64,000 nt of DNA from Myroides fluvii (GTDB lineage Bacteria; Bacteroidota; Bacteroidia; Flavobacteriales; Flavobacteriaceae): contig NZ_CP039934.1 in assembly GCF_009792295.1 (NCBI RefSeq), positions 2,190,501 to 2,254,500 on the forward strand. Direction: 5' to 3'. Numbering within the stretch: position 1 is the stretch's first letter; each line of letters opens with the position of its first letter. Positions 14,109 to 23,801 of the stretch are shown piece after piece. The position numbers and the translations under genes are program-made. A model generated the notes under the pieces. That model was given only the letters and a program-made list of their open reading frames with translations, made no database searches and was not told where the DNA came from.

Positions 14109-16058
14109 ATGTCAGTAGCGTCAATAAATGTTGGGTTTCAGGTTAATGTAAAAGAGTTGGCGGATAAGCTAAATCAAGCGGCGGTTAAATTAGAACAGCA
14201 TAAAGCAAAGTTTGATGAGATAGGGAGTTCAATTGGTCAGGCTGGGATGTATATCGGTCGTTATGTGGATCAGATGGCAGGAACTGTTATTACTACTATT
14301 GGAGGGGTGGTTTCTTTTATTCCTGAGATTATGTCTGGTATTGCAAAGTTAAATGCGGTGATAGCAGCGAATCCGTGGATAGCTTTAGCTACTGTTATTA
14401 CGGCAGCAGGTACAGCTCTTTATTTTTTTACAAGAAAAGGCAGTGAAGCGGCTCAAATGCAAAAAATGTTGAATGATGTAAATACGGAAGCTTTAAAAAA
14501 CACAGCAAAAGAACGTGCAGAATTGGATTCTTTGTTATTGGTTGCTCAAGATGAAAATGCGTTGAAAAAGGATCGTCTGGATGCGATTAAAAAGCTTAAT
14601 GAAATTTCTCCTCAATATCTAGGAAATATAAATCTAGAAACCATTAATACGAAAGAAGCTACAGATGCTATTGGCAAATACATAAACGCCTTGAATAGTA
14701 AGGCAAGGGAACAAGCTTTAATGGCGAAAAAAACACAATTGTATCAAGAGCAAATCGAAGAAGAAGCTAAAAGTGTGCAGCGTTTTCAAGCTAATGCGGA
14801 TGCTTTGTCTCGAATTTATGGAGGGCAGGCGGGTGTTATTATTCGTACCAAGGAGCAATTAGAGGATTACATAAAAGAGTTAAGTCTTAGTAAACAACAA
14901 GCGGCTGAGTTTAGAGAAGAGTATTCTAAGCAGTTAGGTGTTCTTGAAAAGGGTAGAGAGAAGTATGAAAGCAAGATTGCAGTTTTAAATGATTATGTTA
15001 AAGCAGAAGGTTTGGCTAATGGTGCTGTTGATGCATCAAGTAAAGTTCATGAAAACTCAGATAAAGCGATATCAGAAAAGATTAAAACCCTAAGATCTGA
15101 AAGAGAAGTTTTAGATCGTTCTTCTAGTAAATATAAAGAGCTTACTGCAGACATTGAGCGATATGAGGCAATGCTTTCAAAGGCTAATAAACCTAAGGCA
15201 CCAATAATTAAAACCCCTAAAACAGAAAAAAGAGAAAAAGCAACTGTTGCAGCTGTTGATTTTTCACCTGTGATTGCTGGTTCTACAGCTGAAATGGAAA
15301 AGCAAATCAAAACATTGGAAAGACAAAGAGAAGCTATTCGAGTTGTTTTTGGTGAGGCGAATCTTGCGTATCAATCTTTGACAAATCAGATAAAAGATAT
15401 TGAGTTTCAAATCAAAATTGATGTTGATGAATCCAGTTTGAATACAAGTCAATTTAAATCGTCGTTCGATAATTTTCAATCTTATGTTGAAGGTCAAGCT
15501 CAATTGAGTAGTGATGTTATTAGACGTAAACAAGAGGAGGCTCAAATTTATGCAAATTTAGCAGGTGATTCTTTTGCAGCCTTTGGTAGTTCTTTTGTGC
15601 AATCTATGGGAGAGGCGGAAAACGGTTTGGAGCAATTCGGTCAAGCTATGGCTGAAGCTGTTGTTAAAATAATTGCTATGGGGTTGTCGCAATCAGTTTC
15701 CAACTCGGTTGTTATTGGTACAGAAACGGCAAAAGGATTTGGTCCAATGGCAGCCTTTGTTTTACCCGGTTTAATAGCTGCCGCTATGGGAGCTGTTATG
15801 TCTGCACATTCGCAAGTGCCGAAATTTGCAGATGGTGGAATTGTTTATGGGCCGACCCTAGGGTTAATGGGGGAATATGCTGGGGCTACTCGTAACCCTG
15901 AAGTAATTGCTCCTTTAGATAAACTGAAGAACTTAATCAAACCTGCAGGTGGTGGAGAAACGCAGATTTTTTTAGGTGGAAGATTGGCGGTTAGTGGTGG
16001 TGATTTGAAATTGATTTTAGATCGTCATGCAACAAGAAGTAAACGAATTGGGGGATGA
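14109..16058 (+). CDS. Tape measure protein
   Basis: 649 aa, fairly short for this role. N-terminal coiled coil (LADKLNQAAVKLEQHKAKFDEI), two hydrophobic segments at about 58-75 and 88-107 (ANPWIALATVITAAGTALYFF is a common tape-measure pattern), a long helical middle (about 115-540) and a hydrophobic Gly/Ala C-terminal region near 555-590 followed by KFADGGIVYGPTLGLMGE, a motif found at the end of many tape measure proteins. It would set tail length and take part in DNA injection. The stop overlaps the next gene in an ATGA arrangement. Confidence 0.92.
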   Translation: MSVASINVGFQVNVKELADKLNQAAVKLEQHKAKFDEIGSSIGQAGMYIGRYVDQMAGTVITTIGGVVSFIPEIMSGIAKLNAVIAANPWIALATVITAAGTALYFFTRKGSEAAQMQKMLNDVNTEALKNTAKERAELDSLLLVAQDENALKKDRLDAIKKLNEISPQYLGNINLETINTKEATDAIGKYINALNSKAREQALMAKKTQLYQEQIEEEAKSVQRFQANADALSRIYGGQAGVIIRTKEQLEDYIKELSLSKQQAAEFREEYSKQLGVLEKGREKYESKIAVLNDYVKAEGLANGAVDASSKVHENSDKAISEKIKTLRSEREVLDRSSSKYKELTADIERYEAMLSKANKPKAPIIKTPKTEKREKATVAAVDFSPVIAGSTAEMEKQIKTLERQREAIRVVFGEANLAYQSLTNQIKDIEFQIKIDVDESSLNTSQFKSSFDNFQSYVEGQAQLSSDVIRRKQEEAQIYANLAGDSFAAFGSSFVQSMGEAENGLEQFGQAMAEAVVKIIAMGLSQSVSNSVVIGTETAKGFGPMAAFVLPGLIAAAMGAVMSAHSQVPKFADGGIVYGPTLGLMGEYAGATRNPEVIAPLDKLKNLIKPAGGGETQIFLGGRLAVSGGDLKLILDRHATRSKRIGG

Positions 16059-18034
16059 AACAAGTTAGGATAAAAATAATGGATACGGAGTCAGAGGTTT
16101 ATGTCGATGTTATTGATGTTAATGATCCGTTGTTATGGAATGATGCAATCGAAAATCAAGCGGCTAAAAGTTCTGTTAAACTTACGTACGAAGGTTCTGA
16201 TGATAAATATCAATCCTTGATGACTTCGTCTTTAGTTTTTGATTTATTAGTTAAAGATGGGGCGGATGGTAAGTTCTACCATTTATTTACGGGATCAGAA
16301 ACTAGGTATCAAGTTGATTTGACTGATGAGAATAATGTTCTGTTATGGCGTGGCTTTTTGTTACCTGACCAATATTCAGAACCTTATAAGTCGCCTACTT
16401 TATTTGTGTCGATGACTGCAACGGATGGTATAGGAGTGCTTGAAGGGAAAGAGTTTCCTGATACGGCCTATTATACTACAGATAGGTCAATTATTGATTA
16501 TCTGTGTAAAGCTTTAGAGATGACAGGTCTTAAACAAGATTTGTATTTCTGTCCTTCTATTGTTGCAGGTAACGGTTTTCGTTGGGATGAAATTTATGTG
16601 AATGGAAGATTGTATACAGAAGATTACGAAGAAGAGGAATTCGGAATAGGTGGGAGTTGGGAAAGGGATACTGTATATGATGTTCTTGAAAATATTGTTC
16701 ATGATTTAGGATGTAAACTATTCACCTATAATGGGAAATGGTGGTTGATAGGTATTAATCAGCAGCACAAGGAGCTGTTATCTTGTTTTATCTATGGTTA
16801 TGATGGCGAATATAAAGGAGTGTCGCAGGTTTCTATACAAAGTTCAAAAGTTATTTTTACAGCAGATCCTATAATTTCAGTCCAATCTCCATGGAAGAGG
16901 GTTGAAGTTTCGGCTTCATATGATGCAGATAAAGATGTTGTAACAGAAAAGTTTTATAAAAAGGATCAGACTATATTCTCTAATGATCCTTATATCCATT
17001 GGAAAAAAAATCATTGTTCTATTAATGAAATTCCAATAGAGGGTAAATGGTTTTATGAGTTTACTTATCCTGGGCAAACACTTCCAAATATAAGTCCGGG
17101 TTGGCCACGTGTTATTGGTCCCGCAGGATGGAAAACGGAAAGTAATATACGAGGTTCATATATAGAGTTGTCAGTACCTATTTGGATAGAAAAATCGGAT
17201 TCACAATGGGAGTGGAAAAAAATAGATTTTGAACTAGACTTAGTAGCTTATACTATTAATGGAACTAAAGAGAAGTTTGATAATAGAGAGTATGAAAATG
17301 TGATGCGTTACGAATTGATGGTTGGGGATGATGTATTGAATTCTAATTTCCCTGATTCTCCTAGATATAAAGATTCTGTATTAGACTTAAGGTTTTCTCA
17401 AGGTCGTAACGAATGGCAGGATGGCAATAGTACGGGAGTAAATCGGGTGTGGGTAGAGCAAAGAAGTTCTTTGGCGGGAAAAATAAAACGTCAACACTTA
17501 GTGATAAATAAAAGTGGATGGTTGCAATTGAGACTTTATCCTCCTGTATTACTAAATAATTTTACTCCTACTTTTAATGATATCGGTATTGCTAAGTTGT
17601 CTATAAAGCTAGCATCAAAAAATAAATTCCTTTCTAATAAGATTCGTCAAATTGATTATTCAACTAAAAAAACAGTCGATTTATTTCATATAGATAATGC
17701 TCAAGATAATAGTTTTAAAAAATTCATTTTTAAAAGAACAGGTGTTAGTGAGCAAAAATCATGGCGTCAGAGTTGGAAGCGAAACGGGGTAAATGAGAGT
17801 TTAAGATATGGGGAGTGTTTTGCGAGAATGATTCACGATGTTCAGCCTAAACCTCATATTAAAATCGATGGTCGAGCTGTGGGTGTTTATGGGCCTTTGA
17901 ATTTATTTGAATTTCATTGGCGTGAAAATAAAAAGTTTATACCTACTCGTATTGATATTGATTTTTCAGAAGGTAGAACGGAGTTGACCATGATAGAAAA
18001 TGTTTTTGAAAATGTTACAGATGTATATTGGTGA
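16055..18034 (+). CDS. Tail tip/hub protein
   Basis: 659 aa. The N-terminus (MKQVRIKIMDTESEVYVDVIDVNDPLLWND, about 1-140) resembles a distal-tail-like beta domain found at the start of Bacteroidota phage tail proteins. The stretch SWERDTVYDVLENIVHDLGCKLFTYNGKWWLIGI near 220 is reminiscent of the gp27/hub-type fold. It follows the tape measure, the place of Dit/Tal genes. No peptidoglycan hydrolase motif is seen. Function is assigned from position and architecture, and the exact family is uncertain. Confidence 0.72.
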   Translation: MKQVRIKIMDTESEVYVDVIDVNDPLLWNDAIENQAAKSSVKLTYEGSDDKYQSLMTSSLVFDLLVKDGADGKFYHLFTGSETRYQVDLTDENNVLLWRGFLLPDQYSEPYKSPTLFVSMTATDGIGVLEGKEFPDTAYYTTDRSIIDYLCKALEMTGLKQDLYFCPSIVAGNGFRWDEIYVNGRLYTEDYEEEEFGIGGSWERDTVYDVLENIVHDLGCKLFTYNGKWWLIGINQQHKELLSCFIYGYDGEYKGVSQVSIQSSKVIFTADPIISVQSPWKRVEVSASYDADKDVVTEKFYKKDQTIFSNDPYIHWKKNHCSINEIPIEGKWFYEFTYPGQTLPNISPGWPRVIGPAGWKTESNIRGSYIELSVPIWIEKSDSQWEWKKIDFELDLVAYTINGTKEKFDNREYENVMRYELMVGDDVLNSNFPDSPRYKDSVLDLRFSQGRNEWQDGNSTGVNRVWVEQRSSLAGKIKRQHLVINKSGWLQLRLYPPVLLNNFTPTFNDIGIAKLSIKLASKNKFLSNKIRQIDYSTKKTVDLFHIDNAQDNSFKKFIFKRTGVSEQKSWRQSWKRNGVNESLRYGECFARMIHDVQPKPHIKIDGRAVGVYGPLNLFEFHWRENKKFIPTRIDIDFSEGRTELTMIENVFENVTDVYW

Positions 18035-18149
18035 TTACTGGGTTCGGCATGTTGTATTTATTCGCGTGCCTGGAGAACCATTCGGACCAATAACAAAGGA
18101 GCGAATTTATTGTGTAGATGAATATTGTGTAGAAGAGTATGTCAGATAG
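18021..18149 (+). CDS. Small tail-region protein, 42 aa
   Basis: ATG 18021 opens a 42-codon frame ending TAG 18147-18149; it overlaps the preceding gene by 14 bases and the following by 11, so it fills the only gap in this run exactly. The peptide is MYIGDYWVRHVVFIRVPGEP followed by a short charged tail with paired YC-V-[DE]-E repeats (IYCVDEYCVEEYV). No family was recognised. The perfect overlap on both sides favours a real gene. Confidence 0.5.
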   Translation: MYIGDYWVRHVVFIRVPGEPFGPITKERIYCVDEYCVEEYVR

Positions 18150-19278
18150 AATAGTATATAGAAGAGAAAAGGGAAGGCAGTTGAGTTCTGCTGAAGTAGA
18201 TGGAAACTTCCAATACCTAGATGAAAGAATTGATAAAATTGCTCAAAAGGACTATTTCATATATGATGCGGGTTATTCATTGTCTAATAGCAATGTGGTG
18301 ATTAACCCTCGTTCTAAATGGTTGATTGGTGGTTTAGAGTTGGAGAATATAGTTGAGTTTACATTTAATATTCCTCGTGCAGATTGGACAAAATATCGAG
18401 TAGATGTAGTCGTGGCAAATGCAAGTGGTTCGCTTGAGCTTATTACCGGAATTGAAAGTTCAGAAGGTTATGTTGTTCCGCGTATAGTTGGAAACTTTTT
18501 GCCTTATCTCTATTTGTATGTGAGCGATGCGGGGTTGCAAAATGTGGGTTCTGAAGCTGTGGGGGATTTTATTTCTAAACTCTCGTATCGATGGATTCAA
18601 GTTGATCATCACGATAAGCTTCTTGCTGTTGATGTGAATGAGCGAAACATTAATATCATTGGAGGTAATAGCTTTATCGATGGAATTATGAATGGTGTTT
18701 TTGGAATTGCCATTGATGAAAATTATCCTGACGGTTTTGAAGTTTCAATTAGAAATAAAAGAACGCATTATTTGACGATTATTCACGACGCTTTAGAAGT
18801 TAATTTTCCTATCCAGCTCTATACGCAAAAGGATTATTTTCTAAGACCAAACGAAACTATCGTTTTAAAGTATGTCAAATCTGAGCAGTGTTTTGTTGTA
18901 AGCGGTGGTTTGGATATCCAATTGACGTACCAAAACGTAGATGATATCCTTGGAACTGATTCTTTACATCTCTTCATCGATTCTTCAGAAGGCGAAACCA
19001 TTGCAGCGGATAATCTTCAAACCACCTTAACAGCAACCGTAGAACGTTACTTCAATGATTTTACTAACGAAGTTGTCTCTTGGCAATGGTTCAGAGAATC
19101 GGGCGATACGCAAGAAGATCGCGATTCGGATGCTATATGGAGCCAAGGCAAAACCGAGCGAATCATTCACTTAACAGCAGCTGACTTTACACCAAATATT
19201 CATTCAAGATCAATTGTATTTGTATGTCAAGCAATTGTACAAAATCAAAAATTAATCGCGAAAACAAACATAGGATAA
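18139..19278 (+). CDS. Tail fibre/tip protein with C-terminal Ig-like domain
   Basis: 379 aa. The N-terminus YRREKGRQLSSAEVDGNFQYLDERID is the attachment motif seen in many siphovirus fibre proteins (L-S/T-x-x-E-x-D-x-N-F-x-x-L). A beta-rich middle follows. The last 110 residues (EGETIAADNLQTTLTATVER, then SWQWFRESGDTQED..D and HLTAADFTPN..FVCQAIV) form an immunoglobulin-like domain with the central tryptophan and late cysteine. The next gene starts on its stop codon (TAATG). Probable structural part of the tail tip or fibre; receptor binding is possible but not shown. Confidence 0.7.
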   Translation: MSDRIVYRREKGRQLSSAEVDGNFQYLDERIDKIAQKDYFIYDAGYSLSNSNVVINPRSKWLIGGLELENIVEFTFNIPRADWTKYRVDVVVANASGSLELITGIESSEGYVVPRIVGNFLPYLYLYVSDAGLQNVGSEAVGDFISKLSYRWIQVDHHDKLLAVDVNERNINIIGGNSFIDGIMNGVFGIAIDENYPDGFEVSIRNKRTHYLTIIHDALEVNFPIQLYTQKDYFLRPNETIVLKYVKSEQCFVVSGGLDIQLTYQNVDDILGTDSLHLFIDSSEGETIAADNLQTTLTATVERYFNDFTNEVVSWQWFRESGDTQEDRDSDAIWSQGKTERIIHLTAADFTPNIHSRSIVFVCQAIVQNQKLIAKTNIG

Positions 19279-20876
19279 TGAAAAAGGGAATTATAGATAT
19301 AAAAGTAGTTTACAAACCGCTGGACACTTATAAAAATGTTACAGTTCGCAGTGGTTCAAATAGGCAAAATTACAACGCGAACACGCGTTATTTTGAGCCT
19401 GACCGTCGTATTGACCCTTATGTTGTATTGGTCGAATGTGGTGTAAATGATACGCATAACATTGTAAATGGATTAGTGAATGCAAATCTCACGGACGTGG
19501 TTTGGAAGCAATCAACTCCAACGGGTTATAAAGACATTTTAACCACGGACAAAGAGTTCAAAATAGGAACTGGAGCTGATAAAGGCAAAATCACCATCTT
19601 TAAAAACGTGAGTGATATTGAACCGGTGACTATTTTATTTTCAGCAAGATTCATGGATAACACAACAAAACGTGTGGTAAACTTTCAAGAATCGTTTAAT
19701 CTGATTACACTTCCTATTGCTGAATCACCGGTGCTTTTGGAAATATCTGCGCCTGTAGGATATAATTTATTTCCTACAGAAAACAACCAGGGACTTATCT
19801 GTCAAGCTGATTTATATCGAGGTAAAGACAAAGTTCCTGCGGCTTATTGGTGGTACAAGGGTAATACTTTACTAACTGAAAGCAACGGTTATTCCGGAAC
19901 AGCTAAAAATAAACTTTTTGTTCCTGCTTCTGCTTTATCTAAAACTGGTGATGTGTTTAAATGCGAAGTCGCGGATTGTTCTGAGTATTTGAATCAATTG
20001 ATTGAACAAAAGGTTGAAGCAGACGCTCAGGTAATTGGATGGAGGGATTTGTATCAACGAGGAGATGTTAATGTACTTCAAGATTCTATTTTTAATAAAG
20101 TATCACCTAAATGGATGGGGGCAAATAACGAGCCTAAAGCTAATATTGAAAATGGAATTTTAAGAGTGGTGTCAAACACACAAACTTCTCAGCAAAATAT
20201 TGTTGGAATTACAGGGGATTGTTCAGTTCGAATCTACGTAAAAAAAGTGTCTTCATCATCAGTAGAGTTTATTGCAAGATTTGGTGGAGTTAGTGGTCCT
20301 TCGGGGAGAGCTTCATTTACTAATATCAAAAATGGCGATGTATTGGATTATACCTATACAGCTACAGGAAACTTGAACTTTATTTTTAATATTCAACCGT
20401 TAGCAGGAGCGTTTATAGAAATAGAAAAAATCATGCTAGTTAATGGAATTGTATCTAAGGATTGGACACCATTGAAAAAAGAGATGCAAGACTTAATCAC
20501 TCAAAAGACAGAATATTACAAAGCGAATACTTCACTTCCTGAAGATTATCGTCCTAATCCTAAACCATCGAAGCTTTATAATGCAGATTTCATGTTGATG
20601 AAGAAGTTGCCTGGTTATACAGAGGAAATCTTGTATCCAACTTCTGTATCGCCTGAAGCGAGTTCCGTTCAAGTAGAAATGGTGCTCAATACTAACAATG
20701 GTACCATCCAACAACCGGAGGAACTTTTTTCGGTTGGATGGTTAAAACAACCTGACGGCTCATTCAAATACAAAGGATTCAAAGTGAATATTACTATTGA
20801 AGATATCAAGGCTTTGAATGAGGCGAATAAGCAATTGGATTATGAATTAAGAGAAGACTTAACCTTAAAACCATAG
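19278..20876 (+). CDS. Tail tip protein with Ig-like domain
   Basis: 532 aa from ATG 19278, overlapping the previous stop. A beta-rich N-terminal domain is followed by an Ig-like segment near 180-250 (CQADLYRGKDKVPAAYWWYKGNTLLTE, then VFKCEVAD), with the C...W...C spacing of such domains. Residues about 270-390 (beginning VLQDSIFNKVSPKWM and containing a jelly-roll-like run of strands) resemble carbohydrate-binding modules. The C-terminal part is less clear. It belongs to a set of four neighbouring tail proteins built from the same kind of module. Confidence 0.65.
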   Translation: MKKGIIDIKVVYKPLDTYKNVTVRSGSNRQNYNANTRYFEPDRRIDPYVVLVECGVNDTHNIVNGLVNANLTDVVWKQSTPTGYKDILTTDKEFKIGTGADKGKITIFKNVSDIEPVTILFSARFMDNTTKRVVNFQESFNLITLPIAESPVLLEISAPVGYNLFPTENNQGLICQADLYRGKDKVPAAYWWYKGNTLLTESNGYSGTAKNKLFVPASALSKTGDVFKCEVADCSEYLNQLIEQKVEADAQVIGWRDLYQRGDVNVLQDSIFNKVSPKWMGANNEPKANIENGILRVVSNTQTSQQNIVGITGDCSVRIYVKKVSSSSVEFIARFGGVSGPSGRASFTNIKNGDVLDYTYTATGNLNFIFNIQPLAGAFIEIEKIMLVNGIVSKDWTPLKKEMQDLITQKTEYYKANTSLPEDYRPNPKPSKLYNADFMLMKKLPGYTEEILYPTSVSPEASSVQVEMVLNTNNGTIQQPEELFSVGWLKQPDGSFKYKGFKVNITIEDIKALNEANKQLDYELREDLTLKP

Positions 20877-20878
20877 TT

Positions 20879-21082
20879 ATGAAGTATGTAATAATGAATG
20901 AGGAGTTGGCTATTGAAAAAGAAGTCATTCCTGCAGATCACTACTTTCCTCAAAAAGAAGGAGAGGTTATTTTTAAAAAAGATATCCTTACGATTTACGG
21001 TCAAAAGGGAAATCAAATTGATTTTGAATACGAAGAATTAGAAACCGCGCAAGCATTAAATATTATTGACTCATGGAATTAG
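20879..21082 (+). CDS. Small tail-region protein, 67 aa
   Basis: 67 aa, MKYVIMNEELAIEKEVIPAD at the start, acidic, with alternating strand-like and polar stretches. It begins two bases after the preceding gene and its end overlaps the next start by 10 bases, so it is part of the tail operon. No motif or family was recognised. Small proteins at this place are sometimes fibre chaperones or tail-tip plugs, but nothing in the sequence says so. Confidence 0.62.
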   Translation: MKYVIMNEELAIEKEVIPADHYFPQKEGEVIFKKDILTIYGQKGNQIDFEYEELETAQALNIIDSWN

Positions 21083-22113
21083 TAAGAGGAAAAAGAACAA
21101 TAAAAATTGGAAAGAAAGGTGATACAATCTCAAGTTCACTAATTGCGGATAAACCGCTAGTGGCTAAGTATCAAAATGGAGTTGTTGTAGGAAGTTGGGT
21201 AAATGAAGCGGAACAGCGAACAGTATATGCTCAAGTCCTAACGTCTTTGACGAATACTCCGCTTTCTACTACCCAATTGACAAATGTTGTGTGGCGTTGG
21301 AATGGGGTTGTGATAGGAGGTTCAAGTTCAAATTTTGAAAAGACCACGTATAATATTGGTTCGATTCAAGTACCAGCATTAAAAATCAAAAAAGATATTA
21401 TGAATTCAATCGATACCACAAGTTCGATTGAATTTAGTGCTAACGCATACACTGGGGGATATACCACGGCGATTACAGCTCTAATTAATGTTGTAAAGGA
21501 AAATATATCAGCCAATACATATAATGCTTATATCATTGATGCAAACGGTCGAGGAGCAACAATAACAACAACTTATCCAAGTGTAACATTAAAAGCAATC
21601 CTAGAAAAAGGGGGTATTGAAGTAACAGCTGGAATCACATACCAATGGTTTAAAAGTACCATGGACGAAGCCGAAGACTTGGCTAATGATCCCATTGCAG
21701 ATAATCGTATGCTACTGCCTGGGAAAACACAACAGACGTTAACCTTGACGGCGAGTGATGTTCAAACGTATGATACTTATATCTGCCAAATATCAGAAAA
21801 CGGTCAATTGGTAAAATCAGCGATGATGTCAGTGCGTGATGAAACGGATTCGCTAGAGTTGATGTATAACGTTGAAGGAATTGAGGACGATTTGCAACCT
21901 GGGGGGTCAATTAAATACACGCCTAAAGTTGTGTATAGAGGTACAGCAACGCCTGCATCAGGTTCTTGGGTTTACAAGTATCAGAAGGTGAAAGTAGATG
22001 GAACAACCATTGGAAATCAAACCAGTGGGACATCAGTAACGGTTACCTATACGGAAATCGAAGCTGCAGGAGTGTCTGAAATTAGTGTGCTATTTGAGGC
22101 GCAAGAAAATTAA
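21073..22113 (+). CDS. Tail tip protein with Ig-like domains
   Basis: 346 aa. The N-terminus MELVRGKRTIKIGKKGDTIS resembles that of the following gene product (VVRGSRRIGL), which suggests duplication and a shared attachment site. Two or three Ig-like segments can be followed: VVWRWNGVVIGGSSS, then ITYQWFKSTMDEAEDLANDP with TLTASDVQTYDTYICQI. Wxx and late C-Q-I positions match the Ig-like domain in the gene ending at 19278. Likely a structural or adhesive tail-tip component. Confidence 0.66.
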   Translation: MELVRGKRTIKIGKKGDTISSSLIADKPLVAKYQNGVVVGSWVNEAEQRTVYAQVLTSLTNTPLSTTQLTNVVWRWNGVVIGGSSSNFEKTTYNIGSIQVPALKIKKDIMNSIDTTSSIEFSANAYTGGYTTAITALINVVKENISANTYNAYIIDANGRGATITTTYPSVTLKAILEKGGIEVTAGITYQWFKSTMDEAEDLANDPIADNRMLLPGKTQQTLTLTASDVQTYDTYICQISENGQLVKSAMMSVRDETDSLELMYNVEGIEDDLQPGGSIKYTPKVVYRGTATPASGSWVYKYQKVKVDGTTIGNQTSGTSVTVTYTEIEAAGVSEISVLFEAQEN

Positions 22114-22118
22114 AGTAT

Positions 22119-23270
22119 ATGGGACAAGTAGTAAGAGGATCAAGAAGAATAGGTCTTAGAGAGCGCATCAAATCGGTGCGCATTCAGGCTACGGGTACGC
22201 AGTTTCAAAACAATACACCTTCAACCATTACTTTAAAGGCTGTTGCACAGAATTTTGAAGCAATTAGCTATGCTTGGTACAAAGGAACCGGAACAACGAT
22301 TGTAGGAACGAATCAAAACTTCGTGATTGCCCATGATCAAGTCTCAACGGTTGAAACCTATCGAGTTGTTGTAAAAAACAATCAAAACCAAGAATACGAA
22401 GATTCGATTTCTATTTCTAAAGTTATCGATGGTCCACAAGGCCGTCCTGGGCAATTGCCTATTCAACGTGAATGGGTGGCTGGTGATGTCTATCGAAACA
22501 ATGATGAAGTAGTTGATTATATCTATCATCGCATTACGGATAGTTGGTGGAAACTAAAACCGGGTTACAACAATGTGACTGCGCAAATTAATCCAACAAA
22601 TGAGTTTATCCGGTTGAATTCGATGGAGCAACTAGCGGTTAATCTTTTAATTGCTGAAAATGCAAACATTGCGGGCTTTGTTTTTAAAGATCAAAAGATG
22701 GTGAGTCAATCACCATCACCATTGAATCCAAATTTAACCTTGGATGGTGTTAATGGTCAACTCAAAGCGTTAGCAGGGCAAATTGGAGAATTTCAGATTA
22801 ATGAAGGGTTGGAGTATAATAAAGAAGGGAATAGAATAATTGCAATGCAGGTGAAGCCTTATCAAAAGTTTTTCAGAATTGATAAGGACGGAATGAAATT
22901 AGTGAGCGATGACTGGTATTCAGGCAACTTTTGTGGTGAAATGTCTTCTGGTGGGAATATGGTGTGTTATCAAGGTAATACCCATAACGTAAGATATGAA
23001 GTTTCTACCGGTGGTGTTGATTATTATCTGAAGATACACGGGTTAGGTATGCTTCGCGGTGCTACTTACAAAGCGGCTTTATGGGTTAAAGCCGTAGTTA
23101 GGGATGCGGATGCTATCTTGGTAGAAAAAGGAGGTGTCACAGTGAAAAATGGTAATATCAATGTACAAGATGGTGAATATATGGCTAATGGTCGTGAAGG
23201 TGTTACAGGTATGAAAAATATTGGAGGTATTAGTTTAAGAGTTGATAAAGGAATTATAACAGGGTGGTAG
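22119..23270 (+). CDS. Tail fibre/tip protein
   Basis: 383 aa. N-terminal Ig-like domain (about 15-105: STITLKAVAQNFEAISYAWYKGTG, then TYRVVVKNNQNQEYEDSISI), a short collagen-like or hinge stretch GPQGRPGQLP near residue 110, a WVAGDVYRNNDEVVDYIYH segment typical of carbohydrate-binding tail modules, and a beta-rich C-terminus. It is the last structural gene before the lysis genes, the usual position of the host-recognition protein. The stop is followed immediately by the holin start. Confidence 0.7.
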   Translation: MGQVVRGSRRIGLRERIKSVRIQATGTQFQNNTPSTITLKAVAQNFEAISYAWYKGTGTTIVGTNQNFVIAHDQVSTVETYRVVVKNNQNQEYEDSISISKVIDGPQGRPGQLPIQREWVAGDVYRNNDEVVDYIYHRITDSWWKLKPGYNNVTAQINPTNEFIRLNSMEQLAVNLLIAENANIAGFVFKDQKMVSQSPSPLNPNLTLDGVNGQLKALAGQIGEFQINEGLEYNKEGNRIIAMQVKPYQKFFRIDKDGMKLVSDDWYSGNFCGEMSSGGNMVCYQGNTHNVRYEVSTGGVDYYLKIHGLGMLRGATYKAALWVKAVVRDADAILVEKGGVTVKNGNINVQDGEYMANGREGVTGMKNIGGISLRVDKGIITGW

Positions 23271-23801
23271 ATGAAGTATTTAATCGATTTACAAGAGTAT
23301 TTGTTCTATAATCTGCAACAGATTGGGGTGAGTGTAAAACTATCAGGAATCATGGGGATTTTTATAGTAGTTGGAGTGAATATATCTGATGTTTTTAGCA
23401 AATGGTTGAGTGAAAATATCGATTATGTTGTTATTGCTTTAGGCTTAGTTGCTATTGATCACTTATTAGGTTCGGGTGTACATCAGTGGTTGAAAAAGGA
23501 TTTTGAGTGGCGTTTGAATATTATTGGCTTGCTAATTAAGTTGGCTATGGTTCTTTGTGGTGGATTAATTTTTGAAGGGTTGGCACATATTACCAAAGAG
23601 CAAGATTTGGTTTATACTTATTTAAAGATGACAACGCGTTTAATTGTGTGTATTTATCCTGGACTATCTGCCATGCGAAATATGAATTTAGTTACAAAAG
23701 GAGTTTTTCCTCCAGCTGCATTAGTAGGAAAGTTTGATAGCTTCCAAAAGGATTTAAGTGTTGAAAAATTAAAACAAGGAAAAGAAAATGAAGGAGATTA
23801 A
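23271..23801 (+). CDS. Holin-like membrane protein
   Basis: 176 aa. At least three hydrophobic segments are seen: GIMGIFIVVGVNISDVF (about 27-43), YVVIALGLVAIDHLLGSG (about 53-72) and NIIGLLIKLAMVLCGGLIF (about 86-105), with a probable fourth around LIVCIYPGLSAM (about 124). The C-terminus is charged and cytoplasmic (SVEKLKQGKENEGD). The layout fits toxin-secretion/phage lysis holins of the phage_holin_4 type. It would permeabilise the inner membrane and release the endolysin encoded next, whose start overlaps by 14 bases. Confidence 0.82.
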   Translation: MKYLIDLQEYLFYNLQQIGVSVKLSGIMGIFIVVGVNISDVFSKWLSENIDYVVIALGLVAIDHLLGSGVHQWLKKDFEWRLNIIGLLIKLAMVLCGGLIFEGLAHITKEQDLVYTYLKMTTRLIVCIYPGLSAMRNMNLVTKGVFPPAALVGKFDSFQKDLSVEKLKQGKENEGD

